Counted from the stretch's first letter, positions 16,211 through 25,914 are shown. The stretch: DNA of 40,793 bases from an uncultured Saprospiraceae bacterium (GCA_938028705.1 CALIZI010000017.1:1-40793); one strand, 5' to 3'. Notes: generated by a model from the letters alone, not told the origin. Numbers and translations: made by a program.

Positions 16211-16417
16211 TAGCTGGACTTTGGACATTGGGGAATTAGGAAATTTGGTATTAGGTATCCCGATAGCTATCGGGATTTTTATCAAATAATTATAAAATTA
16301 AATTAATTGAATATTTTTTTAGCTTAATAAAAATAAAATAACTGATAATCAATTACTTACGATTTAAAACCTAATTTCCCAGTTACCTAATTTCCAAAAT
16401 GTCCAAAGTCCAGCTTA
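16211..16417. repeat. Large inverted repeat with ggactttggacatt arms
   Basis: The left arm tagctggactttggacattg, continuing ggaattagg, pairs with the right arm cctaatttccaaaatgtccaaagtccagct. Inside are a perfect small palindrome (atcccgatagctatcgggat, about 16257-16276) and an A/T core with ctgataatcaatta. A related element is at 28475-28662. Confidence 0.85.
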
Positions 16418-16481
16418 GATTATGATGATTTCAATTTAAATGGCATTACACATTAATGTAAATATACCAACAACTTTTTAT

Positions 16482-19400
16482 ATGATACTCAAATATTACC
16501 ATACAACTTTTCTATTTACAGCTATATTTTTACTATTTCAATGTATCATAAATGCCCAACCACTGGAGGTGACAGATGGTGATACACCACCTTTCGAGCC
16601 GGAGAATATTTTGGAGAATTACTTTTTCGGAGGTGGGGTAGAGATTTTGAATATTACTTTCAACGGTGCGCCAAATGCAGTGGGCTTTTTTGACGGTACA
16701 ACTTCAAATATCGGCATTGACAGGGGAATTATACTCACATCGGGCGATGCTGATAATGCGGAAGGTCCTAATATAGATGATGCTGTCGAAGGCGTTAATT
16801 TCTTACAGGATGAGGAGGACTTGGAGCTGCTCATTCCCGGATTTGATATTTTAGATCCTGTGGTGTATGAGATACAATTTATTCCTTTCGATACCATTGT
16901 CAGATTCAATTATGTATTCGGCTCCGATGAATACCCCGAATATGCACCGCCTAGTAACAGTGCCTACAACGACGTATTCGGCTTCTTCATCAGCGGACCC
17001 GGCATCAACGGACCATTTACCGATAATGCAGAAAATATTGCTTATCTGCCCGATGGCGTAACGCCCGTTTCTATCAATAATGTCAATGCCATTACCAATA
17101 ACCAATACTACATTGATAATGATAATGGAGCAACGGTAGAATACGATGGCTTTACCGTTCCGCTCGAAGCCTCTGCGATTGTTATACCTTGTGATACTTA
17201 TAATATCAAAATTGCCCTAGCGGATGCAGGTGATGCCCAACTGGATTCAGGGGTCTTTCTGGCATCGGGAAGTTTTGGTACGGATGCCCTCAACATCAGC
17301 GTCAATACATTTAGCCCAGATTCTACTATGGTGGAAGGTTGCGTTCCGGCTGCTGTTGAGTTTACTTTGGCTATTCCTACTGAAGTCGATTTACCTATTG
17401 ATTATAATATTTGGGGAACCGCTCAAAACGGTGTTGACTACGACCCTGTTCCAACGAGTGCTATCATTCCGGCAGGGCAGGATTCGCTCACACTGCTTTT
17501 CAATCCTATTGAAGATGGTATAGCAGAAGGCTTGGAAGTAATTTATCTTGAAGTACAAACAAATATATGTGGAAAAGATACCTTTGCGATATACATTGAC
17601 GATAACCAACTCGTACCGCCTGCATTGAGTGATGAAACAATATGTGAAGGTGAAAGTATATCCGTAGATGCCACCTTACCCATTACACTTCCCGAAAGTA
17701 CGACTTTTACCAATAATCAATCTGTGGATATAACCGATAATCAACCCACAAATCCGGTATTTTCTACCATTGATATTTTTGGTGCTATTCCCGAACAAAT
17801 TGTAGAGGGTTCTATATTATCCGTTTGTATTGATATTACACATACCTATGTCGGTGATTTGGATATTTACCTTATTTCGCCAAACGGTCAATTTCTTAAC
17901 CTCTCCACCGATAATGGCGGTAGCGGCGACAATTTTGAACAGGCTTGCTTTACCCTTGATGCAAGTACGCTTATTCAGGGCTTAGTCTCTGCGGACACCC
18001 CGTTCACCGGAGATTATCTGCCTGAATCCCCTTGGGAAGATATTTACGGTGCAGACATGAACGGTGTTTGGACCCTGCAAATTTCTGATGATTCACCCGG
18101 CTTTACAGGCACACTCAATAGCTGGTCTATCACCATACCGCCAATTTACGGTATCGGCTATACATGGGAACCCACCGAAGGAGTCTCTGACCCCAACGCA
18201 CCCGATGTCGATCTTTCACCCACTCAAACTACGACATACTACATCACTGCAACGGACACTTATGGTTGTTCAACTATGGATTCTATGACCGTTAATGTCT
18301 CTCCGGGACTTCCTGCGCCTGTGGTGACTTGTGATGATTCCGTCAACGGTCAACTCACGTTTTCATGGGATGCCATTCAGGGAGCAACAGCTTATGAAAT
18401 CAACGTAAATGGTACAGGTTGGGTCATACCTTCCGATAATCTTTCTCACTTTATAGCGGGTTTGAGTGACGGACAAGTGGTAACGGTGGAAGTACGCGGA
18501 ATTTCGATAGGCACTTGCGCTTCTCTTACTGCCATTTTATCTTGCACTGCCACCAATCCGGGCTGCGCTTTGCTTCCCAACATTGATACTACACAAGATG
18601 TCACCTGCAACGGTGATACCAACGGAAGCGCAACGGTATCCGTCACAGGAGGTACTGCGCCTTATACCTACACGCTCAACGGCATGAGCCAATCCAATGG
18701 AACATTCACCAATCTGGCAGCAGGAAATTATACCCTTAGTATCGAAGATAATCTTGGATGCGCGACCACCCAAACTATAATGATTGACGAACCCGATATA
18801 CTTGAATTGACAGCCACGCACACCAATACATCGTGTGGTGGTATTTTTATCACTAATGACGGTACTATCATGCTGACCGCTTCCGGCGGAACGCCGGATT
18901 ATATGTATAGTTTAGATAATGTAAATTTTACAAATAATAATATATTTGAAAATTTAGGTGAAGGTGATTACACACTTTACGTGAATGATGTGAATAATTG
19001 TGAGGCTTCTGTTGAAGTAACTGTCAGCTCACCTCCGGGTTTGGGGCTTAATTATGAACTAGACGGCTTCTTCTGTAATGGAGATGAAGGAACGATAACC
19101 ATAACTGCCGGTGGCGGAACACCGGACTACATGTATAGTGTTGGCTACGGGTATCAGGTATCAAATATATTTGAGAATGTTCCGTTCACTGTTGGAGGTG
19201 TTTTTGTAATGGATGCCAACGGTTGTGAATTTCACACTGACATTAGTATTATAGAACCCACACCGATCACGCTCACCACATCCAACACCCCTGCAAGTTG
19301 CAATGGCGGCACAGACGGTTCAGCTACTGTCGAAGCTACGAATGGCGAAGCACCTTACAACTACCAATGGGATAGCAATGCCAATAATCAAACGACTCAA

Positions 19401-21632
19401 ACCGCCACCGACTTAGCACTTGGTTCGTATAATGTTACGGTAACAGACAACAACGGCTGTACCGCAACTACGGTAGCAAGTGTTCCCGAATTGTCCTCAT
19501 TGGAATACACCATTGAAGGTTCTGAACTTGATTGTAATGGCGATACAAACGGTACGGCAAGTGTCACCGTCACCGCAGGCACCATGCCATACAATTATGA
19601 ATGGAGTAACGGACAAATCACCGAATCCATTAGCGGACTTTCCTGTGGTATATACACCATTACCATTACCGATGGAGGCGGATGCAGTGCAGTGAATAAT
19701 ATAGAAGTCATTGAACCCGAAGCACTTACGCTTGACTTAACATCTACAAATGCGCTTTGCAACGGAGATACGGGTACAATCACCGGCACAACCAACGGCG
19801 GTACAACACCATATTTATATGAGTGGAGTAATGCCGAGACTACTGCCAATATTAATGCCACAGCCGATACCTATATATGTACGGTGACAGATGCCAATGG
19901 CTGTACCGCCACAGCAGAAGCTAGCATTACCGAACCCGCTCCGCTCATTTTAAATTATACCAATACAAATATAGATTGTAATGGAACAGGTGACGGTACA
20001 ATCACTTTAACAGCCTCCGGTGGAACGCCCAACTATATGTATAGTTTAGATAATGTAAATTTTCAAAATAATAATATATTTAATAATTTGAACGGCGGTA
20101 ATTACATAGTATATGTCAATGATGCGAATGACTGTACAGCTATGCAGGAGGTAACGATTACGGAGTCCTCCACGATCACTTTAATGCTGACCTCAACAGC
20201 CGAATCTTGCGATGGCAATGACGGCACAGCTACTGTTACGGCTGCTAATGGTGCGGGCGATTACACCTACCTTTGGACTGGCGGACAAAGCACTGCCATT
20301 GCCTCTATGCTCAATGCAGGCACATACACCGTCACTGTTACGGATGCCAATGACTGTACGGCGATAGACAGCATTGAGGTAGCTTCATCTGCCAATATTC
20401 AGCTTGGCGCAACGGCTACGGATGTCACTTGCTTTGGTGCTGCCGATGGTGAAGGTATTGTCATTGCCGATGGCGTACCGCCTTACACCTATCTTTGGGA
20501 TGCCAATGCCGGAAATCAAACCGGCGCATCTGCCACAGGATTGAGTGGTGGCACATACACCGTTGAAGTAACGGATGGCACAGGTTGTACTGCGGCTACC
20601 AATGTCATCATCAATGAACCTGACCAACTCATCCTAGACATCACAGGTGTGAACCTGTCATGCAGCGGCGAAGCCAATGGTGGGGCGAGTGTAACGGCAA
20701 GCGGCGGCACAGGCACTTATCTGTATGAATGGAATAATATGGAAAGTACACCGCAAATCAACGACCTCTTTGCAGGTGATTATTCGGTAACGGTAACGGA
20801 TACCAATGGCTGTCAGGAGACCGCCACCGTCACCCTCACACAGCCTGCCGAATCCATTAGCATCAATGCGGTGGGTAGTACGGTTGACTGCTATGGTGAC
20901 AGCAATGGTACAATAACTGTCAATGCCGCAGGTGGTACGCCACCATACATATATAGTCTTGATAATGAGAATTTTACAACATCCAATATGTTTAGCGGAC
21001 TGTCGGCGGATACATACACCGTTTATGCTCAGGATGCTACGGGCGATTGCCTTGCCAATACCACAGCCACCGTCACCGAGCCTGCTGAATTACTGGTGAA
21101 TGCAGGAGAAGATATTGAATTGATTTACGGAGATTCCATTACACTCACTGCAACACCGAACCTGCCGGGTGACTATAGCTACTCATGGTTTTCCTTTGCG
21201 CCCGACTGGAATCTGAGTTGTACTGATTGTCCTGAACCATTGGCTAAACCTTCCTATCAAACAGGTTACACCGTCACCATAGCAAACGAAAATGGCTGCG
21301 AAGCTACGGATGATATTAATATTTATATTAAAAAAGAGCAACTCATTTTTGTTGCCAATGCCTTTACACCAAACGGTGATAGTTTCAATGACTTCCTATA
21401 TGTACAAGGTAGCGTTGCTGCCGAAGAGGTGACGGTCTTTCAAGTTTATGACCGTTGGGGCGAGTTGGTTTTTGATAATCGAAATATAGCTTTGAATGAT
21501 AAAGAAGCCGGTTGGGACGGTACGCTCAATGGACAAGAAATGAATCCGGCAGTCTTTGTATGGTATGCCGAAGTGCGCTTTGTTGATGGTTCGGTTTTGC
21601 CTTATACAGGGAACAGTACCTTGATACGATAA
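16482..21632 (+). CDS. Giant SprB-repeat surface protein with choice-of-anchor L, P-domain and T9SS type B sorting domain
   Basis: Start was set at ATG 16482 so that a signal peptide (FTAIFLLFQCIINA) begins close to the N-terminus; 1716 residues. Order: choice-of-anchor L module (about 45-265, with FNYVFGSDEYPEYAP); a Calx-beta-like domain (about 272-376, with GVDYDPVP); a P/Homo B proprotein-convertase-like domain (about 427-556, with THTYVGDLDIYLISPNG); one Ig/PKD-like region. About 11 SprB repeats of 72-80 residues follow (about 699-1541), each with a C-N/x-G start, GG(T)xPYxYxW core and DxNGC turn. The gliding-associated C-terminal (type B) sorting domain is at about 1621-1716 (NAFTPNGDSFND, VYDRWGELVFDN). 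It is predicted to be exported by T9SS and act as a surface adhesin related to gliding or biofilm. It has no catalytic domain. Confidence 0.9.
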   Translation: MILKYYHTTFLFTAIFLLFQCIINAQPLEVTDGDTPPFEPENILENYFFGGGVEILNITFNGAPNAVGFFDGTTSNIGIDRGIILTSGDADNAEGPNIDDAVEGVNFLQDEEDLELLIPGFDILDPVVYEIQFIPFDTIVRFNYVFGSDEYPEYAPPSNSAYNDVFGFFISGPGINGPFTDNAENIAYLPDGVTPVSINNVNAITNNQYYIDNDNGATVEYDGFTVPLEASAIVIPCDTYNIKIALADAGDAQLDSGVFLASGSFGTDALNISVNTFSPDSTMVEGCVPAAVEFTLAIPTEVDLPIDYNIWGTAQNGVDYDPVPTSAIIPAGQDSLTLLFNPIEDGIAEGLEVIYLEVQTNICGKDTFAIYIDDNQLVPPALSDETICEGESISVDATLPITLPESTTFTNNQSVDITDNQPTNPVFSTIDIFGAIPEQIVEGSILSVCIDITHTYVGDLDIYLISPNGQFLNLSTDNGGSGDNFEQACFTLDASTLIQGLVSADTPFTGDYLPESPWEDIYGADMNGVWTLQISDDSPGFTGTLNSWSITIPPIYGIGYTWEPTEGVSDPNAPDVDLSPTQTTTYYITATDTYGCSTMDSMTVNVSPGLPAPVVTCDDSVNGQLTFSWDAIQGATAYEINVNGTGWVIPSDNLSHFIAGLSDGQVVTVEVRGISIGTCASLTAILSCTATNPGCALLPNIDTTQDVTCNGDTNGSATVSVTGGTAPYTYTLNGMSQSNGTFTNLAAGNYTLSIEDNLGCATTQTIMIDEPDILELTATHTNTSCGGIFITNDGTIMLTASGGTPDYMYSLDNVNFTNNNIFENLGEGDYTLYVNDVNNCEASVEVTVSSPPGLGLNYELDGFFCNGDEGTITITAGGGTPDYMYSVGYGYQVSNIFENVPFTVGGVFVMDANGCEFHTDISIIEPTPITLTTSNTPASCNGGTDGSATVEATNGEAPYNYQWDSNANNQTTQTATDLALGSYNVTVTDNNGCTATTVASVPELSSLEYTIEGSELDCNGDTNGTASVTVTAGTMPYNYEWSNGQITESISGLSCGIYTITITDGGGCSAVNNIEVIEPEALTLDLTSTNALCNGDTGTITGTTNGGTTPYLYEWSNAETTANINATADTYICTVTDANGCTATAEASITEPAPLILNYTNTNIDCNGTGDGTITLTASGGTPNYMYSLDNVNFQNNNIFNNLNGGNYIVYVNDANDCTAMQEVTITESSTITLMLTSTAESCDGNDGTATVTAANGAGDYTYLWTGGQSTAIASMLNAGTYTVTVTDANDCTAIDSIEVASSANIQLGATATDVTCFGAADGEGIVIADGVPPYTYLWDANAGNQTGASATGLSGGTYTVEVTDGTGCTAATNVIINEPDQLILDITGVNLSCSGEANGGASVTASGGTGTYLYEWNNMESTPQINDLFAGDYSVTVTDTNGCQETATVTLTQPAESISINAVGSTVDCYGDSNGTITVNAAGGTPPYIYSLDNENFTTSNMFSGLSADTYTVYAQDATGDCLANTTATVTEPAELLVNAGEDIELIYGDSITLTATPNLPGDYSYSWFSFAPDWNLSCTDCPEPLAKPSYQTGYTVTIANENGCEATDDINIYIKKEQLIFVANAFTPNGDSFNDFLYVQGSVAAEEVTVFQVYDRWGELVFDNRNIALNDKEAGWDGTLNGQEMNPAVFVWYAEVRFVDGSVLPYTGNSTLIR
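18577..21105 (+). repeat. Eleven SprB-type coding repeats
   Basis: Units of about 220-240 bases encode the SprB repeats. Units 2 and 7 share an identical 30-base AT-rich block (18900-18929 and 20034-20063), although their flanks have diverged. This points to a recent copy or gene-conversion event between non-adjacent units. Confidence 0.75.
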
Positions 21633-21637
21633 GGGAT

Positions 21638-21674
21638 AAATCTTCCATGAATAAATCATATCCATGGAAGATTT
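21638..21674. terminator. Bidirectional terminator between convergent genes
   Basis: A perfect 12-bp stem AAATCTTCCATG/CATGGAAGATTT with a 13-base loop sits midway between the SprB gene stop and the protease gene stop. The A and T ends of the stem give a short U tract on both strands. Confidence 0.7.
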
Positions 21675-21692
21675 AATGAATTTATATTTACA

Positions 21693-22865
21693 TTACGATG
21701 GACAAGCGGCTACATGAAATACCTCAAAAGTAGCTTCACCACGAACTTCAAAACCACCATGAAATTCTACTTCATTTGAGAAGTATATATTAGCTTGCTC
21801 ATTGTCATGAAGAGTAGGTGTAGGATTGTTACCACAAGCTTCTATGGTTACTTTGTTACCATAATACGCTATCTGTGGATAACCAAAATGGCAAATTGTC
21901 TTGTCATTAATGACAGCATCACATACTCGATATTGTTTTAGACCACCGCCCAAGCCACAATGAATAATATCTATTTGGCATGGGCTGAGTGCATTGGCTC
22001 CTGCATAATCCATCACATTATTGGAACATCCGGGTTGGTTTCCCTGATTCCAACCACACGCAGGGTGGTGTGTTGCATTATATGTATTTAGCATGTCATA
22101 AGCAGAAACTGTATCATTACAACCATCATCACAACTAGGAGAGTATGGACATGGAGGTCCATTATTATATCTTACAGTATGGGATAAGCCCAAAAGATGA
22201 CCAAGCTCATGTTGAAAACTACCACCTACTGAGTGCATCGTCCAACCGTATTCAGCATTAGGATTTTGTGCATGAGCAACATATTGTGAGTAAACATTTG
22301 CAAGTTTTGTATATTTGGTGGTAGAAGTATGCCCGAGAGAACTTGCATAACCAGCTACACTCGTTTGCCCTTGAACATCAGTCAAAAGAACTTGCATAAC
22401 ATGGTCTGGATTTTCTTTGTAAGTGTTGTAGGTAGAACTACTAAAATTAAAGTTAAAATGACTATTATCTCTATGAAAATAGACTGCATCTAGGACATAT
22501 TGATAATTCTTAGGAGGTGTTGGGATTGTATTCATGGCAGGAATATTTTGTGTAGAATTCCATGCTGCATGCCCGTTAATCCATTCAAGTACATCCCGAG
22601 AAAAATCATATCCTGTTAAAGTTCCACCGTTATTATCACCTGTTTCAGTAAAATTACCTGTTCCATTATTTCTCAAAAAGTAATGTACATTAATCCTCAA
22701 AATTTTTAATTCGGAAGAATTAGGATTTCCACATGGGGTGTTTCCAGAGCGGTCACTTGAGTATGGCAGACAATTCGTTAAATTAACTGTACTCTGCGCT
22801 TTTATATGAATTGAACTGAATATGCAAAAAATAATAATCACAATTTTGCTATATAATATTTTCAT
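21693..22865 (-). CDS. Secreted zinc metalloprotease (metzincin, M43-like) with C-terminal stack domain
   Basis: This 390-residue protein has a signal peptide (residues 1-24, ending IKAQ). The zinc site is HELGHLLGLSH (H219, E220, H223, H229), followed by a Met-turn NVMDY (M285). Together these define a metzincin, closest in feel to M43 cytophagalysin/pappalysin. Many cysteines between 240 and 300 suggest disulfides. The last about 60 residues (NKVTIEACGNN..., VEFHGGFEVRGEATFEVF...C) resemble the '3-coathanger stack' domain found in Bacteroidota secreted proteins. There is no T9SS type A domain. Its start overlaps the previous gene's stop by four bases (ATGA), so the two are translationally coupled. 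It is AT-rich compared with the metabolic genes. Confidence 0.85.
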   Translation of the reverse strand: MKILYSKIVIIIFCIFSSIHIKAQSTVNLTNCLPYSSDRSGNTPCGNPNSSELKILRINVHYFLRNNGTGNFTETGDNNGGTLTGYDFSRDVLEWINGHAAWNSTQNIPAMNTIPTPPKNYQYVLDAVYFHRDNSHFNFNFSSSTYNTYKENPDHVMQVLLTDVQGQTSVAGYASSLGHTSTTKYTKLANVYSQYVAHAQNPNAEYGWTMHSVGGSFQHELGHLLGLSHTVRYNNGPPCPYSPSCDDGCNDTVSAYDMLNTYNATHHPACGWNQGNQPGCSNNVMDYAGANALSPCQIDIIHCGLGGGLKQYRVCDAVINDKTICHFGYPQIAYYGNKVTIEACGNNPTPTLHDNEQANIYFSNEVEFHGGFEVRGEATFEVFHVAACPS

Positions 22866-23833
22866 GTTTTTATAATTTTAAATGTTTTAAGAAAATTATC
22901 TTTATCAAAAAGAGATATGAAATAAATCCCTTTATTCAAATTTTCAATATTCACACTATCTCCAATATTATTATTACGAAAGCATAATTTTCCCTCAATG
23001 TCGTGTATTAAAATATCAACCCTACTTAAATCCTGTATATTTTTGAAATAAATTACATTATTAGTAGGATTTGGAAATACATCTATTGAAGATTCGGATA
23101 CTACTACCTCGTCAGAGGTAATAATGCCGTAACAAAACTCAAAGGTATTATTGGTAAATGGAATATGCCCAACTTCATTGTTGAAATAGCAAACAAGTTG
23201 CTCGTAACTTCCTCCAACATCATTAGGGAAGTCTATTTGACATGCCCATGGTGTCGGACGAGGTAAAAATGTTGAACTAGAGCCTACTCCGACTAATATT
23301 TGTTCTCCCAATTCCCAAAATTGGTTCGGTTTTGTATGTTGTATTTCTACATCAATTCCACTAAATGATTCCATTGTACGTTCATTGATTGTAATGACAT
23401 CGCTATTGGGAAAAACTCCACCATTAGGACATTCATAATCATTATTATCTGAAATCGTCCATGAGTCACCCACATTAGCGGAAAAATCATACAGTAATAA
23501 AAAAACGTCATCTTTATACCTATAAATCTGATTATTTTCTTCGTACATATACTCAGTTTTTAGATACGATTCTGGTGTAGTATAGGTATCTGAACCATAA
23601 CCCTCAATAAAAAATTCCGTAATATCTATTTTTTTTACTGTTTGTCCATTGATAATAGTATCTCCAACCATCCTGAGAACTTGGTAATGATTGGTAGTCA
23701 TAGCAATCATTTTATAAACCCAAGTAGCACCGGGCGCATCCCAATCTATGGTAGTTTGTGCTTCGGTATTTTTTGGAGTGAGCAAACCAACTAAAAGCAC
23801 TAATGAAATAATGACATACTGTTTTAATTTCAT
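22862..23833 (-). CDS. T9SS type A sorting domain protein of unknown function
   Basis: This 323-residue protein has a signal peptide (1-25, ending TEAQ) and a middle region of unknown family. The middle shows the pattern WVYKMIAMTTNHYQVLRMVGD, then TIINGQTVKKIDI, YRYKDDVFLLLYDFSANVGD and GVGSSSTF, typical of many Bacteroidota secreted proteins of unknown role. A type A sorting domain lies in about the last 78 residues (DVFPNPTNNVIYFKN ... GIYFISLFDK). It overlaps the metalloprotease start and follows the S74-type gene by four bases. A surface partner or substrate of the protease is possible, judged from operon position only. Confidence 0.82.
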   Translation of the reverse strand: MKLKQYVIISLVLLVGLLTPKNTEAQTTIDWDAPGATWVYKMIAMTTNHYQVLRMVGDTIINGQTVKKIDITEFFIEGYGSDTYTTPESYLKTEYMYEENNQIYRYKDDVFLLLYDFSANVGDSWTISDNNDYECPNGGVFPNSDVITINERTMESFSGIDVEIQHTKPNQFWELGEQILVGVGSSSTFLPRPTPWACQIDFPNDVGGSYEQLVCYFNNEVGHIPFTNNTFEFCYGIITSDEVVVSESSIDVFPNPTNNVIYFKNIQDLSRVDILIHDIEGKLCFRNNNIGDSVNIENLNKGIYFISLFDKDNFLKTFKIIKT

Positions 23834-23837
23834 AATA

Positions 23838-24602
23838 TTATTTTTTAGTTAATGTTTTAACTTCTTGTTGAAGTTGTGTAATTATTATCTCCAGATTTTC
23901 AATGACTTTATTTTGCTCTTTTACAGCTTCTGTCAAAATAGGTATCAGCGCAATATAATCTATACTCATATACTCACCATTGGTTTCCACTATTTCTGGT
24001 ATGATTTCCTTGACCTCTTGTGCAAGAAATCCGTGCCTTATCGCTGTTTGTGCTTCACTATTATCTTGTCTTTGTGCATCTATTGTTTTTTGTTTTGTAG
24101 GAGATATGTATGTTCCTTCGTCTGCCTCACCCGGAGGGAGTTCTTTATATTTCAGATTATATTGGTAGCTTTTTAAACCAAGCACCAAACTAAGGCAATT
24201 ATTACCTTGCAGTCTGTTAATATTCGTTTTCAATTTTTCATCAGAAGAAACCATTAATGTACCATAAGTACCAATATTACCATTGACATCTAATTTGTGC
24301 CATGGTTTTCTACCAATACCCACATAGCCATTATTGTCTTTGATAAATAATTTATAGTTCCCATGATTGGGAGCGGGCCACGGTCTCCAAAAATTAAAAC
24401 CATTATCATAATGTTCCATTGACCAGGCACCATTCATTGGGGTATTATTATGCTTCCCAAAGGTAAGTACCTTGTATTGGTCGTAACCGATTTGGATATA
24501 AGCATCATTTCTTATCCTAAAACTGCCATCTTGGGCATAGCTTTGATAAGAGTAAGCACTCAAAAAAATGAGTAATAAGAGAATTTTTTGAAAAGTTTTC
24601 AT
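23838..24602 (-). CDS. Secreted protein with S74 intramolecular-chaperone (tail-fibre type) domain
   Basis: From ATG 24602 (MKTFQKILLLL) this gives 254 residues with a signal peptide ending SYAQ. An upstream ATG at 24656 precedes the signal and is rejected. The N-terminal half has GNYKLFIKDNNGYVGIGRKP and LDVNGNI, typical of bacterial tail-fibre-like shafts. Residues 119-254 are a peptidase S74 chaperone domain: SSDEKLKTNI gives the auto-cleavage serine S120 and lysine K125, then GFLAQEVKEIIPEIV, then a C-terminal coiled coil (about 222-254). In phage and bacterial homologues this domain trimerises the shaft and then cuts itself off. It is the first gene of a three-gene operon. It lacks a T9SS sorting domain. 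Confidence 0.85.
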   Translation of the reverse strand: MKTFQKILLLLIFLSAYSYQSYAQDGSFRIRNDAYIQIGYDQYKVLTFGKHNNTPMNGAWSMEHYDNGFNFWRPWPAPNHGNYKLFIKDNNGYVGIGRKPWHKLDVNGNIGTYGTLMVSSDEKLKTNINRLQGNNCLSLVLGLKSYQYNLKYKELPPGEADEGTYISPTKQKTIDAQRQDNSEAQTAIRHGFLAQEVKEIIPEIVETNGEYMSIDYIALIPILTEAVKEQNKVIENLEIIITQLQQEVKTLTKK

Positions 24603-24905
24603 AATTTTGAAACGTTTTGAATTAAACAATTGCAAGGGTAGGTAGCTACTAAACAAGCCTACTCTTGCTTTACTTCTTTAGAATAACGGAAAATATACAC
24701 CAGATTGAAAAATAGGTGTAAAAAAGATATTTCGTTGTGTTGATGGTTAATTGTCGTTGTGTATGGCTACAAAGATAAGCCCCCCCCCCTCACTTTTGCA
24801 AGTTTTTTAGGAATTTAATATATAAAAAGTATATTCGAAGGTTTGAAAATCTATTGAGGTTATTAGTTGAAAGTCTGTATGCTACACAATATTATTGAAA
24901 ATATA
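24603..24905. other. Intergenic spacer with a C10 homopolymer
   Basis: This spacer is upstream of the three-gene operon and downstream of the CIA30 gene on the same strand. The plus strand has ten C (24780-24789), about 180 bases before the operon start, and is otherwise AT-rich. No terminator with a clear U tract was found for the CIA30 gene. Confidence 0.5.
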
Positions 24906-25454
24906 TCATTTAAAAACAATATAATCCACTTCAAAGTCAAATGCCCCTGCACGTTTTTCTCTGGTAATAAAACCCAAACGAATCGTATTTGCCAATTGTT
25001 CCGATGTCATCGTATTGCCCGTAGGACGACCCAAAATACACTCGTCAATAGATTCCAAAACTATGGTTGCCACTGCCCATTCGCCATTGGTGGGTTTTAG
25101 GTTGGCGGTATAATTGGGTAGATAATATCGCCGATGTTGTGCCAATCGAAAACCTATCGTATAATCCGTTGATTTGTAGCGTATTTCGACAATCTTAAAT
25201 CCAGACAAATCCATAGCTCGTTCAGGGCTTCGCAGCGAACTGAAACCACCATTATTTTCGAGCGATACCAAGCCTTTGAAGCGCAAGGTCGTTTCACTCA
25301 GCAGCCCTTCACCTTCCGACAATCCACCCATCACACCGTCATTTACAATTTGCCAATCTATGCCATCGGCTTCACTGCCAAAGTCGATTTTATATTGAGC
25401 GGAAGATATATTGGAAAGTATCATAATAAGGAATAAAAGGAGTATATTTTTCAT
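24906..25454 (-). CDS. CIA30-family secreted protein
   Basis: This 182-residue protein has a signal peptide (1-20, ending SSAQ). The rest matches the CIA30 domain (named after a complex I assembly factor, with a carbohydrate-binding-like jelly-roll fold): WQIVNDGVMGGLSEG, GLVSLENNGGFSSLRS, and a C-terminal ...RLGFITREKRAGAFDFEVDYI. In bacteria the domain is common in stand-alone exported proteins whose role is unknown. It is probably periplasmic. It is transcribed in the same direction as the downstream operon but separated by 303 bases. Confidence 0.85.
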   Translation of the reverse strand: MKNILLLFLIMILSNISSAQYKIDFGSEADGIDWQIVNDGVMGGLSEGEGLLSETTLRFKGLVSLENNGGFSSLRSPERAMDLSGFKIVEIRYKSTDYTIGFRLAQHRRYYLPNYTANLKPTNGEWAVATIVLESIDECILGRPTGNTMTSEQLANTIRLGFITREKRAGAFDFEVDYIVFK

Positions 25455-25504
25455 GATAAATTTTCTGTGAGAAACAGGTATTCCTTTATTTTGTTCAATT
25501 CGTA

Positions 25505-25900
25505 TAGAACGTAGATTTGGCAGATTAAACGGATGACGCAGATTTTTCGATAGTACGTGAATGTTTTTATTTTTAAAAAATATTTATACAAAAAAAATAA
25601 TTTATCTAAATTTTGGGTAAAAGTAGTGAACACTTTTTTATTCCATTTTAAAATGAAAAACAATATTCAGAACTCCGTTTACTAAACTTCAAAGAGTTTG
25701 GTAAACGTAAGTAAAGCACTGATATTTAAATAATTACAAATCTTGGTGATATACTTACGTTTACCAAACTCGAAAAGTTTAGTAAACGGGTTACATTATT
25801 TTTTGTTGGTATAAAGTGTTAACCACTTTTCTAAACATGCCAAATATTTATACAAAAAAAATCCGCGTAATCCGCTAAATCTGTGTAAATCCGCGTTCTA
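25505..25900. repeat. Nested inverted repeat with agaacgcggatt-type outer arms
   Basis: The outer arms at about 25505-25548 and 25857-25900 share agaacg-(g/a)gattt-cagatt-gcggat-acgc-gatttt, and a third copy is at 39864-39906. Inside lie direct repeats of aaatatttatacaaaaaaaa (about 25577 and 25840), a gaacactttt/aaagtgttaac pair, and the hairpin repeat at 25672-25806. Together they fill the whole gap between the CIA30 and acyl-CoA dehydrogenase genes, and no gene is present. Confidence 0.75.
25672..25806 (+). repeat. Dispersed hairpin repeat (gtaaacg family), copy 2
   Basis: This full copy has two hairpins, GTTTACTAAACT/AGAGTTTGGTAAAC and GTTTACCAAACT/AAGTTTAGTAAAC, joined by a cactgatatttaa spacer. 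It aligns with 7113-7226, which lacks the first hairpin. Confidence 0.8.
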
Positions 25901-25914
25901 TTATTTCGTATGTA

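Noticed and set aside
16211-16417. Insertion sequence or classical MITE
   Set aside because: No transposase, no clear target duplication, and the arms are imperfect and shared only in part with 28475-28662; kept as an inverted repeat.
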